64,000 nucleotides of DNA, taken from Phoebastria nigripes. Taxonomy: Eukaryota; Chordata; Aves; Procellariiformes; Diomedeidae. Under the pieces are notes generated by a model. The model had not been told where the DNA came from and did no database searches. It worked only from the letters and a program-made list of their open reading frames with translations. Position numbers and translations under genes: made by a program. The stretch's first letter is position 1; every line of letters starts with the position of its first letter. Location of the stretch: contig JAYKAV010000112.1 of NCBI GenBank assembly GCA_035582835.1, positions 4,736,361 to 4,800,360 on the forward strand. The letters are read 5' to 3'. Shown here one piece after another: positions 35,799-49,055 of this stretch.

Positions 35799-38700
35799 TA
35801 AAGAAAAACAAAAATAATTTTAACAACCTCTTCATTTGCTTATCTTCATGATGTGTTCTTTTTAGAAGGGCTTCTTTATAGTAATGGGCTAGACAAAGTA
35901 GCAGTCTAGCACTCATCAAGTAGTACTTACAAAATTATGTGCTTCCAAATATCACAGCAAAATCGGCACCAACTGCAGATTTTAAACATATAAGCAAAAG
36001 CCTTTTCCCCTTACTTTAGCTAGAGAGGAAAGTGTACTTGTGTTTATTCGCTTTCCTGTTCAAGTTCTTCCCCCACATTCCCTGCTACCACAAGGCTTAT
36101 CAACAACCACATACCATCCCCATTCTCCCCTCAGACAGATAAATCATTCCACCTCTTCCCAAGCAAACCCTCCTACGGACATCTGTATGTCTTGTATCTA
36201 TGACATTAAATGGCCTACCTTGCAGCTTGGGGCATAACTGCTGAAAGCCAAGAGAGGCTCACTGAGGCCATAGACTTTTGAATCATACCTTGGTTGAAAG
36301 CCCTTACAGTGAAGAGTAGGTTTTCTTCCATGCCATAAATCTGCATAGGAATTCGTCAAGCAATTCATAACCTCTGCATCCCACAAACATGTTTACATGG
36401 ACATCAACAAGCAGATACCATCATTTATATGAACGACCAAGGTTTACAGAGCTTTAAAAATGAAAAATACTGCCTCTTTTGATGTTATATGTGTCCGAGA
36501 AGCTGCTGCTTCTGCTGTTTGTCCTTTTGTGCACCTTTAAATTATAGCAAAGCAAGTGGAAGTACTTGTTTATCTACGGGACAAGGAAAGGGACTTTTAT
36601 ACTTGGAGTTCAAACTACACAGACCTGACACTCATAGCAGTCCGTGAGCATTTCTAACAGTCTTACAGGTGTTTTCAATATGTTCAATTAAGAGTGAGCA
36701 TGAAACAAAAGCTACCACTCCAGTTGTCCCTTGGGATAATGCAGAGGGACACAGTTTTGAAGAGGGAGTAGGCTGAAGCAGTTTGCTTGCAAGAGAGGAA
36801 TGCACAGGTCACTGTCCAGCCAGCGTGGCTCAGCAATACATCCCTGAATGCCTCGGAAGGGAGACCGGTAAGGAAATGGAGGTGTACCAGCTGATGTGAA
36901 GCTCTGTGATGGAGATATGTAGAGGCACATTTGCTGGAGAGGAGGTGGAGCTGAAAGAGCTGTAGAGGTCCCATTAGCCCTGACTGCTGTAGCACGCTTG
37001 CTCCTTGCTGCCTTACAGCGGGGGTAACTGCACGGTTCCTCCGATCACATTTGGGCATCACCCATGTGGAGGCTGGGCTGGAAAAGGGTAAAAGTCAATC
37101 CTAAATTCAGAGATGTGAGTATGCCAGTATATTATGTGTGCCAGATGTGCCAAGCTCAAGGCAAGAGCCCCAAACAGAAGTAGGTTTGGTTTTGGTTACT
37201 GATATGTGGTTTATTTTGCGGGGGGGCACACTGCATTAACATTTCCCTAAGTAATTGTGTTTCTTCAGCGTGGATGCTACATATTTCGACTTGCAGGATG
37301 CTCTCCATTCTTGCAGGAAATGCTCAGATTTAAGAAATTTCTGAAAAGCAATGACCCTGAGTACAGAACTTCTACACCAGATGGCTTGTTAACATAACAG
37401 CTTCAGCCTTGTCCACTAAAACTCGAAATCCTACTGGAATAGAAACATGGGAAAGAAGGGACATTGATAGGTCATATAGCCCAAATCTTAAAGAACGAAG
37501 AGTGTTAAGAAAGAAGATAATAATGATCAAATTAATTGGAGCATCACAGAGAAAGATTAAAAGACATTTTTTAACTCTCTTATATGTGAGAATAAATTCA
37601 GTCTTAGTGTTACTGAAGCATAGTAGGAAGACTCTCATAAATGGGATGAAAATATCATTTATAACTAGTTTAAGGAAGGCTCAGCAGAGGAAGAGATGCT
37701 CTCTATCAGTTGCGTCCCCAACCACCGACAACTGCAGAACAGGGAGGCAATTCATTAAACTCTTCTTGTGGTGGAAAGAGGGAAGAGGATTTCATCATCA
37801 TGGGGAATTTCAATAAACATTATGCTTTCAGTGCTGTTCTTGGAATTCATTCCTAATTTCCTCATTGCCCAAAATATTGCATGTAACATTTGAGAGTTTT
37901 GTGCAGAACTTCTCTGGAGAGAGAGAAAGAAATGATTATTTTATTATTACTGTAGTGCAGCAGCTGATGGACAAGGGATCCTACTCTGCTATGTTCCCCA
38001 CAGACACAGAACAAAACTGTGATCCCGCTCCAGAGAGTTTGCAATCTAAATATAAGGCAAAAGGTAGCAGCTAGATATGGAAAAGGGGTGCGCACATACA
38101 TGCACGAACACAGACGTTAGCAGGGGAAGAATACTGACGAATACAAAAGGCAACAACCTTAACATACCCCTTTGTTATGTCTTTGTAGGAAACACATGAA
38201 AGTACAGTTTTGAAGGGGAATTTCAAAGAAGATAATGAGGTTTTCTTTGGCTATTTGTGTGAAGCCCCATCCAACAGAAGAGGGAAAAATATGAAGGTGC
38301 TCCTTTGAAAATCTAAAAAGCGGTTCATACAGTTTGGGATCAGATGCTACTCACAGGAGATGGTGCATTTCTGCAGAATGAACAATAGAGAGTGAGCCTC
38401 TGAAAGGTTTTACAAATGAAGAGAAAGGCAGGTAGGGTTGATGCAATATAGAAATGGAAGAGACTGAACTGATTCAAGACCTGGTTGTACCACTTCAAGC
38501 CACTTCGAGTGACCGTGACTGTACAGTTCCTTCACTTCTCTTGCCTTGCACTGGTGTGGGATGGATGTGATGCTTGACAGCTCAGAGCCTGAAAATGGAG
38601 AGAAAACTAATCCAGCTAAAGGAGTGACTAGTTTTCAGTCAGTTTAACACCTTAAACAGCCTTGCTGCTGGCTAGGCAAGCACTTATGTCAGTGTAAGGC

Positions 38701-39287
38701 ATAGGGAAAAGGAGCGTATAGCTGTTGTCAGAGGAACTAACAGCCTTTTTGGCAAGTAGTTATCACAGTGGCTCTGCTCTGGCTGTATTATACAGAAAGA
38801 ACCTGAAGGACTGGGAGCTATCACTTGAGAGATCTGGACTTTTTATGGTTTGGGGTATTGGTGGCCCCAGCTCTCCATCGCACCCTTCTGCTGGGGTGTG
38901 CAGCTCTTGTAGGGAGGGAGAGCAGAGGCTCACACCTCAGGCTGCTGTTCCCCATATTTCCACAGAAAAATGATGGCTTCTGCAGAAGGAGGGAGTCCTG
39001 CCCTTCCCACCATCTCCAGGTGCATGCTCCTACTTTCCTCCCTTCTGCTCATCCTTGAGTTTGGATCAGAAAACAAATCTGGTCGAAAACTAAGCATTTC
39101 ATTTCCCTGACCTGGCTAGCTACATCTCCAGGCGAATGGTGCTGCTTGATGCAAGGAAGGGAGTAGGAAGAAGTGATGCCCCTATTGACTGTAGCATGAA
39201 TTTACGTCAGTTAAAGTGATCTGGTGCCTCTGCCATCTCAGGGCAGAAAGGGGCGTGTGAGATGAGAGTCACAAAGATCCTACTTAC
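35799..39287 (-). other. RFX8: RFX8 intron
   Basis: No recognisable exon or transposon. Mostly AT-rich unique sequence; the longest open frame (37409-37816, + strand) has no family resemblance. Confidence 0.5.
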
Positions 39288-39402
39288 CAAAACTGTCTGC
39301 ATAGTTGAGGGTCATAGCCTTGCTTACTGCACTCAGTAGGAAGTTCCATCTCAACTGGAAATCCGATGCCAGTTTTCTAAACTCCTCTTTACTCCTGCTT
39401 GG
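39288..39402 (-). CDS. RFX8: RFX8 coding exon
   Basis: Acceptor CTATCTGCAG and donor G|GTAAGTA. Reads [38 protein letters not shown], aligning with human SRSKEEFTKLAASFQLRWN and [11 protein letters not shown]. Phase 0 in, phase 1 out. Intact. Confidence 0.93.
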
Positions 39403-39521
39403 CTGCAGATAGAGAAAAAAATTGCTTTGTGATAAAGTTGGTTAAAAGAATTCCTTATTGTGTTGCAGAGTATTTCCCTGTACAAACTGCATACAAAGGT
39501 GGAACAAGCAGGGTTTTTTGT

Positions 39522-39840
39522 TAGAATCCTAAAATAATTTAGGTTGAAAGGGATCTTTGGACATCATCTAATCCAACCTCTTGCTCAAAGCATGGCCAGC
39601 TTTGTTCAGGCCTGGTCCAGCCAAGTTCTGGATACCTCCAGGATGGAGATTTCACAGCCTTTCCAGGTAACCTCTTTCCGTGCTTAACCACTCTCATAGT
39701 AATTTTTTTTTCTTTTTATCTGTTGGAAATTTTCTTTGCTGCAACTTGTATCTATTGCCTTACGCCCTATAACTGTCAACCCCCAGGAAAAGTCCTGCTC
39801 CATCTTCTCTATACCATCCCATGAGGTAGCTGAGTGTTCT
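39522..39840 (-). mobile_element. CR1 LINE 3' fragment (minus orientation)
   Basis: The + strand reads GGTTGAAAGGGATCTTTGG, CATCTAATCCAACCTCTTGC and GATGGAGATTTCACAGCC, then TGCAACTTGTATCTATTGCC and CCATCTTCTCTATACCATCC. This is the reverse complement of the well-known 3' end of avian CR1 elements. The CR1 3' end is on the left, next to TAGAATCC, which resembles the terminal octamer repeat. It is a 5'-truncated, mutated copy of about 320 bp inside an RFX8 intron. Confidence 0.88.
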
Positions 39841-40554
39841 ATGAGATGAAGGCATCACAGAACTGCAAAGTACTATTCTTAATTTAAAAAAAAAAAAAGA
39901 GGAAATAATCAAGCTAAAGAAGTACAGTTTACCCTGCTTCTTCAGAAAGGGGGGAAAAAAAGACTTTAACCACTGCCCAGACCCAAATTAATTGGTCTGG
40001 CAACCAACCAAATGCAGTGGTGCCGTCAAACTACTGCTAATTCTGAATCAGTGATGGAACAGAGGTGGTAGAGTTCGTAACCTATGGGAAGGTGCATATG
40101 CAAGGACGATCATACTTGAATCTTTCACAAGAGCTAGAGACATTGTGCTAGAAATTATCACTCTCCTACCACCTGCTAAAAGTCAACAGTTTCATGAATC
40201 AACCATTTCAGGAATCGTTAAGTGTTCTCTTCATTTTTACTGACATTTTTCTTCTGAATTTTGATTTATTAGGGACTGTTACAGTATGTGTCTACGAAAT
40301 GAGAGCAGATACTGAAACCACCCGAGTGGATATATGCGCAGAAATACGCTTGTAGTTGTTTGCACAGATGGAATTTTTGTATGACAATTAATTCCCCCTT
40401 TTTCTGCAGCATGCATAAATTGTATTTATGCAAATCTGCAGTCTGGTCAGGTTGCTAGTGTATAATGTAGCTCCTGCAGACTAGTGACAGTCAGCATGTA
40501 GCAGGATAAATGATGTGATCACTCTTTTCTGAAATTATTAAATTAATTTTATAC

Positions 40555-40649
40555 CTGAAAGACAAAAGCCTGAAGATTTGAAGACACACAGTTCAGGAGA
40601 ACCCGGATATCTGTGCAAGGTGCCAGCAAAGACATTAAGTCATTCAAAC
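40555..40649 (-). CDS. RFX8: RFX8 coding exon
   Basis: Acceptor TCCATAG and donor CAG|GTATAA. The first two bases GT complete a Cys codon from the previous exon. Reads LNDLMSLLAPCTDIRVLLNC and VSSNLQAFVFQ. Human has LRNLISLLGTSTDLRVFLSC and LSSHLQAFVFQ. Intact. Confidence 0.93.
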
Positions 40650-40655
40650 CTATGG

Positions 40656-42208
40656 AATATAGAAGGGAGATCGTTACTTGAAGTGATTGGCTTGCTTTTT
40701 GGTTTGTTTCTTCAGTTTTTAGCTTTTTTTCTTTTATCTTCAGCTTAAAATATATTAAGACATCTATTTATAGCATTATGATTACTATAATCATACTATT
40801 CCTTTAGTGAGGAATAGTACCCTACTTTGAAATCAGTCGGAATTCATATTTATGTCCATTTCCACCATATCTACGCTGACCTAGTCATCATGGCAAGAAT
40901 AAACACTTCAAATGCAAAAGCTGGAATTTGGTTATATGCAATACCAACTTATTTATCTGAGATTTTATGTGGTTGAGAAAGAAAAAAATCTTGTTTATCT
41001 GTTGAGGGGGAGAAAACAATTTTAAAACAATAACGGAAAATACAGAATATTCTGTAGACCATCAGAAGTGTAACTTATATTGCCAAATACCAATGCAGCT
41101 GTTCCCCCAAAAGCTTGGAACCTACCGCCCAGTGCCAGGCGGTACAACACTATTGCACCTCTCTGAATTTATACCCTGCTAACTGAGACGTCTTCCTTCA
41201 AGAAAGCATATGGATAGGGTCTGTGAAACCTTGCTTATTATAAATAACAACTTGGAAAAGCAACGAAAACAGAGAATGCAATAAATCCCCCTTGGAAAGA
41301 ATACGACCATCATTAATATAACGAGCAAATGTAATAAAAGCGTTCTGCGCAGTGTTTTTGATTTTAAGCCGTATATAAATATTATTTAAATGGTTCTCCT
41401 GATGGTTCTGTGAAGAAGGCAAATCATTATTCCTACTGAAAGCAGTCACGGACAGGCTGTGGCGCATCCTTTGTCAGCAAGCGAGTCGGTGGTGGGCCAG
41501 GAACAAAGAGCTGAGGTTTCCCCCCATCAGTTCTGTGCACAGCCTCATCCAACTTGCCCGTCTCTTGCTAATAATTTAAATGGCAGCCCATTAATCTAAA
41601 AATTAACTTGCCATTATGTTCCCATCCTTTTTCATTAAGCTGGCAAATGCATTATGTCATAGCTGCATACAAACTGTGTATTTTATTGTTTACAGCAGCA
41701 CATCAATCCCACAGGCCGCAATACAGCAAAAGGACACGAAAGCTGAAAGGCCAATAGTCCTCGTCCAGTTCAGCATACAATATGTTAAAATCTGGCCACA
41801 ATAAATGATTCTGTGTACTTCAGTTAATAACAGAGGAAAATGCAAAACGCAACTCTTGGAAACTTCTTCTTGTCAAAGAAAACGATAAAAAAATGAATAT
41901 CCGTGTTTGTCAACCTTCTTCTAGAAGATACATCATCTAGTAACACAAACCCCACTCCTGCTGCCACAGAAAGCTTTAAGAGAGAGTCAGAACGGAAAGC
42001 CTTTCATTCTTAACATTTAAAGTTAAAAGGATAATATTACGTGCTGCATTCTCATTTTTATTGGCTCTTTTCCAGTCCTTCGGGTTACAGCAAGACTGTA
42101 ATTCCCATTAGGGCAGATGCCATGAATAAACAAGAGGAAATGCTGGAGCTTTAACAATGGCAAGCAAGGGCTTCAGTGGATAGACAAAATATAGCAAAAA
42201 AAAATTAC
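40656..42208 (-). other. RFX8: RFX8 intron
   Basis: No exon recognised. A 10-bp inverted repeat lies at 40794-40819 (TACTATTCCT / AGGAATAGTA around TTAGTG). Confidence 0.6.
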
Positions 42209-42365
42209 ATTTGAGTTCTATGTCGTTCTGCAGCTCCTCCTGATTCCTAAACTTCTTTTGAAAGAGGTTTCCAGGCACATCCAGAAATCCCTGATCGATG
42301 ACAGCATGCAAGTCTGATCGCAGAACAGTGACTTTGCTGTTGCTGTTCAAGACTGTTCTCATTGT
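42209..42365 (-). CDS. RFX8: RFX8 coding exon
   Basis: Acceptor CTCTATAG at 42366-42373 and donor T|GTAATT. Reads TMRTVLNSNSKVTVLRSDLH, AVIDQGFLDVPGN, ending NDIELK plus the first base of a Cys codon. Human: TMRMVLKSKRRVSVLKSDLQ and AIINQG. 52 codons plus one base; intact. Confidence 0.93.
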
Positions 42366-42373
42366 CTATAGAG

Positions 42374-45300
42374 AATAAGAAAACAGTTAATGCCTTTCAT
42401 TTTCTCAAGCCCTTAACTCAGTCAAAAAGCTTCCCTTATTCAATACTAGACTTTATATAACCAGTCTCCAAATTGGGGAAAAAAAAATAAATCAAAGGAG
42501 CTGAATCTTAAGTTGTCTTCAAGAGTTTTTTGTTCGGGGAGACATTCTTTTCAATGACACTCTGTGTTGTTGTCTGTGATGGAGCAGACAAGGCTAACAT
42601 GCTTGAAGTATCTGCGCAATTGCCTGGGCAATTGGTTTTGGCTAGAGTTATTATAGTTAAGCTAAATAACGGTATTTTGTCTAAAACATGGAATGGTGTA
42701 TCAGGGCTGACTCCCTCGATGTTACCTGTCCTTAGTACATGTTTCAATTAAATTCAAAGGCAAGTTTTCTCAAGTTGCCCAAACCTTTGAGAAGGTAAAA
42801 ATAACATCAGAAATATGGTGTTAGTTAAAATAATATTAGTTGGGATTTTATCCCATTTATTTGCTCATGAGTCATTTGCGAATGAATCTGGCTTCATATT
42901 TGTCCCAAAAAGTATTACTCACATAGATATTGCAAACAGTTTTCAGCCTAACATTTGATCCTCATCTCTTCACTTCTTTTTTAATTAATTGCTAATATCA
43001 CACAGTATTGCTTCAGATTCTTGATGAAATGGTGAAAACAGTGAAGGAAATTAAACCCGAATCCGTTAAAATTTGTTAATCCATACATTTAGTCTTACTC
43101 ACTTTCATACTGAAATCAGTTAGGTCCTAAAGCCTTTGCTGAATTTTGGGCTTTTATATGAATAATCCATGTCCACCTGGGCCTTCCAGAGGAAAAATAT
43201 TTTTTGTAAAATTCAGAAAAACTTCAGGCTTCATAAACGTTTTAACAAATCCCATTCACCAGGTGCTTACCATGACCCCACAAGCAGCAGTGAATGCAGC
43301 TGACCATTTGTTTGCAAACATAATTCCCAATCTAGCAATTATTCTTTTTCATCATTCTGCTAGCTTTACTGAAATACCAAAAGCACTCTGATTCTCACTC
43401 GGTAATCCCCTTCGGCTAAGTTAAAGACGAAGTCTTTTTTCTTATTTTACTTGGAGCTTCCAGTGTCAGAAGAAGAGCTGCTGCTTGCAACAAGAACACA
43501 CGACCCAAAGGCTGGGAACTACCGGGGGCAGTATCTTCAGTACGCTGCTAGCACCCGACTCCATGCCCCAGTGTTTTAGACTGGTCCCTTTAGCTATTGC
43601 ACTTCGCTATACTGAATATAATTCTCTAAATGACTGAGAGCCAGCTCTGACAACGCTCAAATACAGCTTACCAGAGGCAGGAATCAGCCCCAGGAAAAGA
43701 CAAGCATCATATTCACATTCCTTTCTCGCAGGGAATTTGCACCTTTTTATGCTCTAATTACTGCTGCATGTCCAGGTAGTAGCAGCTGTCAGCCTGCTTT
43801 ATCTACACATGATGGGAAAGTTACTTTTTTTTCTTTTGAATGCTGACCCTGCCAAAATTGTTCCTCTTTTCTCACCAGGTGGCTAAATTATTGCAAAGTA
43901 CTCTACAAGGGACAGTGCGGTTACACCATTCAGAGGCTGCAGCTGCACAGCTCCTCCGTAGTACTTCTCATTAGGAGCACTCTCACCTGCTTTGACCATC
44001 AGTCTCAAGTTGAAATTCCAGGTGCGTTTTAGACAGAGAAAACTGAGAAGGATGATTAGAAATATCAAATGACTCCTATGTGAGAAGACGAGATAAACTT
44101 CAGCTTTGGATAGAAATAACTGAGGAAGGATGTGATGGAGGTTTGCAGGGAGAATTGCATGAAGAAAAGTAGAAATTTTAAAATAGTAAAAGAAAGTATT
44201 TTTTCACACAACAAATAATCAAACCCTGGAACTCACTACCCCAAGATGTTGTGGATGCCAAACTCAAGCTATTAAATACCAAGATGTGGATATAACCTTC
44301 ATCTCAGATTGCTGGAAGCCAGGAGAGTACAATGGAGGAGGAGTGAGGTATCACTCACTCTACCCATACCCACTTCGCACGAGCATCTGATGAGGGCCAC
44401 CAGGGGAAACGGGATACGAGTCCACACAAGCCTAGGATCGGGTCTGACTGACTAAAACACTCAGCGGTCCTTTCTGAGGGACGTCCACCTCCCCATGAAG
44501 CATCCGCATGTTTCTCACAAGCTGAAAATTTTAAACACCTGTGGTGTTCAGCTAACCATTTTCTGGTGTGCGTTGGACAGGGGGATGCATTTGCAGGAGA
44601 ATGTTTAGCCAGTATTTGTTTCCTACCCTGTTTTGCTGGAGCCCAGTATCCATGGCTTTGGCAAGATCTCGAACAGAAGTTGTAATAGAGGCTATGTGAC
44701 TGCTGAAAGACTATGGGGATGCTAATTTACAAGACTTACATAATTTCACTTATTGAAACTATTGTTTTTAAATTGCTATGGGACTAATCATCAGGTACGC
44801 TGGAACTCCTTTGCCCTTCCCTTGTATTTTAAAGAGGCTCTAGAGAAGGTGCAAACATCATTTACTTGTGAGAACAGTGCCAAGAGCTCGTTAGCACGAA
44901 CAAGAACCAGGCTCAGAATGTGCTCGGCTGTAAGCGTAGATCTGACCCAGATTCTCAGATCTGCGAGGTTCACTTTGTGCCGGTTAAGCAGCGTAAAGGG
45001 GACGTAGAGCAGCCAGAGGCTGCCACTGGAGAATTCCCACCGACTAGTCTAAAATTCTCTTGCCCTAAATCTTGAGGGTGTAAATTCAATGTTGACTCTG
45101 CAGCTTTTCTGCACGTTAGGAATAGGCAGGGAGGAAGCAGAAAGCTACAACCAGTCCCTTGACGTCATGGCTTGAGCACAAGAAGAATGATGTAAAGTCT
45201 GAGTGTGCAAATCAAATGCAAATGACTGGGAATAGCTGGCACTTGCAGTCTTGCTGGATCGCATTCTTCAACGCATAACCAGCACTGTTTAGAAGCACAT

Positions 45301-46627
45301 GAAGCTGAGCTTTTCAAGTATTTAGTATCTCCAAGGGCTGCTGCAGCAAATGGGAACTGCGAGTGCTCAGCACCTCACAGAAGTCGACCTTTTGCCTGTG
45401 TTAGTGCACCTATGCATGTTTATGCATTACTATTATTATTTTAAAAAACTTTTAAAAAGTAAAAGTGAGGTGTGTCTTTTGTATGTTGCTGGTGATGAAG
45501 TTTTCCCATAAAGAAAAGCTACATTTACTAAGGAAGAACGTGACACTGCTGTGCATTCCAAGAAGCCACAGTTCCCTTCCTTCCTCCCCTTTATTTTGGG
45601 GACACAGTGTAGTGATTTAAGCCAGGTGGCATGTTGCGAAAGTCTTGTACTTGCTGTTTGAAAAAAAGGAGACAATATACCACCTGTTCTCTTCTGCTTT
45701 CTTCTCCATTTGTGACCTATCTGTTCTGTCGTGGCCCGGACCACCTCAAAACCCAAGGTTTTGGAAGTATCCAAGGACACCAATGGAAGGAAGGCTGCAG
45801 GGAGGGTACAGCCCCTCATAATAATGCAGCACTGAATAAGTACAGGCTAATGAAACAATTCACTTCGCAGTGTTCAAAGGGTTAAAAATGCAGGTCCTGG
45901 ATGCATGTCCTCTGTCACTGTAGCTGAGAAGAATGATACTGTAGAGCAAAAAGCAGGCAGAGATATTAATTGTTAGAGAGATTTTTGTCTCTTTCTTCCC
46001 AAGGAAAAAAGCCAGTCTGAGTGATGACCCTAAGGAGGAAATTTCAGAGGATGCTTCCCTACAGCACTCCTTCTAACACTGTCCAGTCAGATGGAGAAGA
46101 TTTTGCCAGCTGATCCCTGGGATCCATGAAAAAGGTGAGGGTCTTGTGCCCTTATAGACCTCACACCCTGCTCCCTGACCACGCAGCTTCTCTGCAGCCA
46201 GCATATTAGTGATTTCCCTTGGGCAGGCTGCTGCAGCACGCATCAGAGAGAGTGGTCAGGATGCTACGTAAAACCAATTTTAGAATAACTCCAGCATGTG
46301 CTATCTGACTGGCTTTTGCATGGCTGGATACTGGAAGCTGTCATCTGACCCTTCCAGCTACTGTGATGTTNTCCTCTCCATGGGGGACCATTGACCATAT
46401 CTCAGAGGCTTTCATGAATCCATAGGGAGGAAAAGGCCCCCTCAATGTGGGAAGAGATGGGTAGGAAGGTGACCATGATTTGGACCACGGTCAGTATACA
46501 GCTAAGAACACCTGTGCTGCTGCTGTTTTCCTACAATGGAGCATCTCATAAATAGCCCAAACTGCAGATGGGCTTCTTGAGTGAATGAGATGCCCAGCTT
46601 TTTTGTTTCATGGATTCTGGAACATAC
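42374..46627 (-). other. RFX8: RFX8 intron with an old CR1-like fragment
   Basis: About 4.2 kb without a recognised exon. Holds the LINE fragment at about 44150-44350 described separately. Confidence 0.6.
44150..44350 (+). mobile_element. Old LINE (CR1-like) ORF2 C-terminal fragment
   Basis: From about 44188 the + strand encodes RKYFFTQQIIKPWNSLPQD and VVDAKLKLL. The pattern F-F-T-x-R/Q-V/I-I-x-x-W-N-S-L-P-x-x-V-V-D-A is the conserved C-terminal end of CR1/L3-type LINE proteins. The flanks diverge quickly, so the element is old and its ends are uncertain. Orientation is opposite to the CR1 copy at 39522. Confidence 0.6.
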
Positions 46628-46686
46628 CTTGGCCATGTTAGAAAGGTCTGTCTTTCTCCTGAGTCTATTTATAAACACTGTAACTT
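46628..46686 (-). CDS. RFX8: RFX8 coding exon (59 bp)
   Basis: Acceptor CTTTAACAG and donor AAG|GTATG. Two bases complete a Glu codon, then VTVFINRLRRKTDLSNMAK. Human: VTLFVKRLRRKTYLSNMAK. Intact and in phase. Confidence 0.93.
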
Positions 46687-46693
46687 CTGTTAA

Positions 46694-48139
46694 AGAAAAA
46701 GAGGCAGATGTTTCATATCATTAATATTTTACAGTCTAAAAGACGTTAATGAAGACAGATCTTTTAAGTTAGAAGGTAGATCCCTAGGGGAGCAACAGGC
46801 TAACAGAGGGCACAGCGGGGGCACTGAGCCAGCATTATGGGCTGGGCTGGGGACCCTCGCAGTTTAAAGCTTGCAAGCAGAAGCTGCCCGGGTCACCACT
46901 CTTAGTTCACTGCAAATCTGTTAACCCATAACACACAGGAAAATTACTCCTAATATTTTTTACATTAAATACTTCTTAACCAAGACTAATACTCTTTTAT
47001 ATGTATGGTTTAAGGTGAATGAAAGCAACGTTAATTCTAAACTTCCTATATTTTGATTAGAGTTTACATTTCCACCTTTATGCATCTAGAATTCTGCAGC
47101 ACAGTTAATAGGAGTTGGTTTCTTTGGTTCTATTTTCTCCTGTTTATAATGTGCTGTAATTATGACAAGCATGGTCCAAGAATATCTTGTTTTAAGAATA
47201 AAATATAAAATAACTGGTTCGTAGTTACAGGAAAATCGAGTATAAAGCAACTTACAAACTTCTGTAGACAGGCAATGGTTTTCAAGTGAAGATTTCTGTT
47301 TCTCTGAAGTTTGTACAAACCAGAAACACCAGGATGCATATACAAAGGGTCGCAGCTGAATAATTACATACACTTCCATGCACATACATGTTAAAAACAC
47401 ATTACTAGATTTGCTTTGTCAAGCATTCAAATGTAAGAAATGCCAGAATTAAGACTGTCTGCAAGTCTTCCTTGAGCATATGAATGCTAATACAATCTTT
47501 TGTCTACACAGGAGCCCTGCTTTCCCACTGAGGAGTTGGTCTTCACTCAATGAGCAACTGAAGAATATTATGTTTTAGTCAGAATCTTCAGCATCATATA
47601 TAAATATATGCATGTATGTATGTACATATTTACAAACACACACATATACACACACCTTTGTATAGCACAGATTTTTTCAAGTCCTCCTCTAATGACAGAG
47701 TCATAGTTTCCCTATGGGACTATGGCTTTTTTTCCCTTTATATTGAACTGCGCTATAGCCATTAATTAATTTATCTGCATAAAACCACTTACAAGGTGAA
47801 GAGACAGAACAATACCTAAATTTCAGAGGGCAGACTGCATATTATTCAGTCATCTACACAGCCAAAGCAATCANGGCAAGAGACAGATCTTTAAAAAATT
47901 CAAGTACACTTTAATTTACCATGAATTGGGAATAATTTTGGCTTAAATTTGTTCTCACAGATTATCTGAGACTATTTATTTTTAACTGTATCCCAACTAA
48001 CTCTAGTCCTCACTACTATCGAAGTTACATCAGCTAAAAAAGTTTTTAAAATAATTTCTGTAAGAGAATTGTAACACAGTCTTCTCTGCAGTTTAAGCAA
48101 AGATTATTTTATGAAAATCTCTCTATTACTCAAACATAC
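46694..48139 (-). other. RFX8: RFX8 intron
   Basis: AT-rich. A low-complexity tract with ATAT, TGTA and ACAC motifs lies at about 47597-47656. No exon recognised. Confidence 0.6.
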
Positions 48140-48290
48140 CTTTAGATTTGGATGTTTGGAGCGGTAATGGAAACTCTTCCAAAGCATTAAGCAGCCAAAG
48201 TTCAACATTTTTACTGAACAACCTGATTGACTTCATGTGTTGCACAGGCACCTCCCCCAGGAAATCATGAAGTAGGATGTTCTCCATTTC
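48140..48290 (-). CDS. RFX8: RFX8 coding exon
   Basis: Acceptor TATTCTAG and donor G|GTATG. Reads EMENILLHDFLGEVPVQHMK, SIRLFSKNVELWLLNALEEF and PLPLQTSKSK. Human: EDVLLHDFLEDV, SVQLFSKKFKLWLLNALEGV. Fifty codons plus one base; intact. Confidence 0.94.
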
Positions 48291-48941
48291 CTAGAATACA
48301 AATTCATGGAGCTGCACATGGTTGGTGTACTACCGATATTTACAGCAGCATGAAACAAAATTGTATTGATAGTTCAAATGTAAATGTAAAGAAGCCGTTT
48401 TTTTTTCTTCCAATTAAGCAATAGCTAAGATACATTTATTAGCAGAAGGAAAAAGATCCTAACAATAAATGTTGTTTCCTGAATTAATTACTAGACACTA
48501 CTTAATGACCTGCTGTAAATAAGAAGCAAATTATTTTGATCAGAAAACTGCATATTTCTATGTGGAATGTCACCGAGAAATGCAGTAGTGTTCTCAAAGT
48601 AAAAATAACTCTTGTAATTTGGAAAACAGTTATCAGTCGAAATTTCAGTCACATAACCTCATGCCAGAACCACAGACCACATTTATAACAGCATAGTCCA
48701 TTGATGTTAGGGACTTTCAAAGGAATATATAGCAGCAAAATGGAAGTTATCTCAAATTCCACTGGCTCCTTTCAAAATCCATACTGTGCTGTCTCAGAAG
48801 AAGCCAAAGAACAGACTTGAGGTATGAAGGAAAATCCCATTGTACAGCACACAAAAAACAGCTGGCCCTTCTCCTCAGGTAGAACTACCAAAAAGACAAA
48901 AACACATAATAACATAATTACAACAAGTGTGTCTACAGTAC

Positions 48942-49055
48942 CTTGAATAGCTGCCTATCGTAGCTTTTGAACAGCTGGCATACATCTGGCAAGGACATCA
49001 GTGCTATTCTTTCAGGCTGCAGAGACCTCCAGAATGACATGATACAGTCTTCCAC
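48942..49055 (-). CDS. RFX8: RFX8 coding exon
   Basis: Acceptor GCGACAG and donor AAG|GTACT. Reads VEDCIMSFWRSLQPERIALM, SLPDVCQLFKSYDRQLFK (38 codons, phase 0 to 0). Human: VEDLLTSFWKSLQ and MSLPDVCQLFKCYDVQLYK. Intact. Confidence 0.94.

Noticed and set aside
40794..40819. 10-bp inverted repeat in an RFX8 intron
   Set aside because: Short and AT-rich; expected by chance in sequence of this length.
47597..47656. Low-complexity ATAT/TGTA/ACAC tract
   Set aside because: Simple sequence, not an array with spacers and not a CRISPR-like structure.
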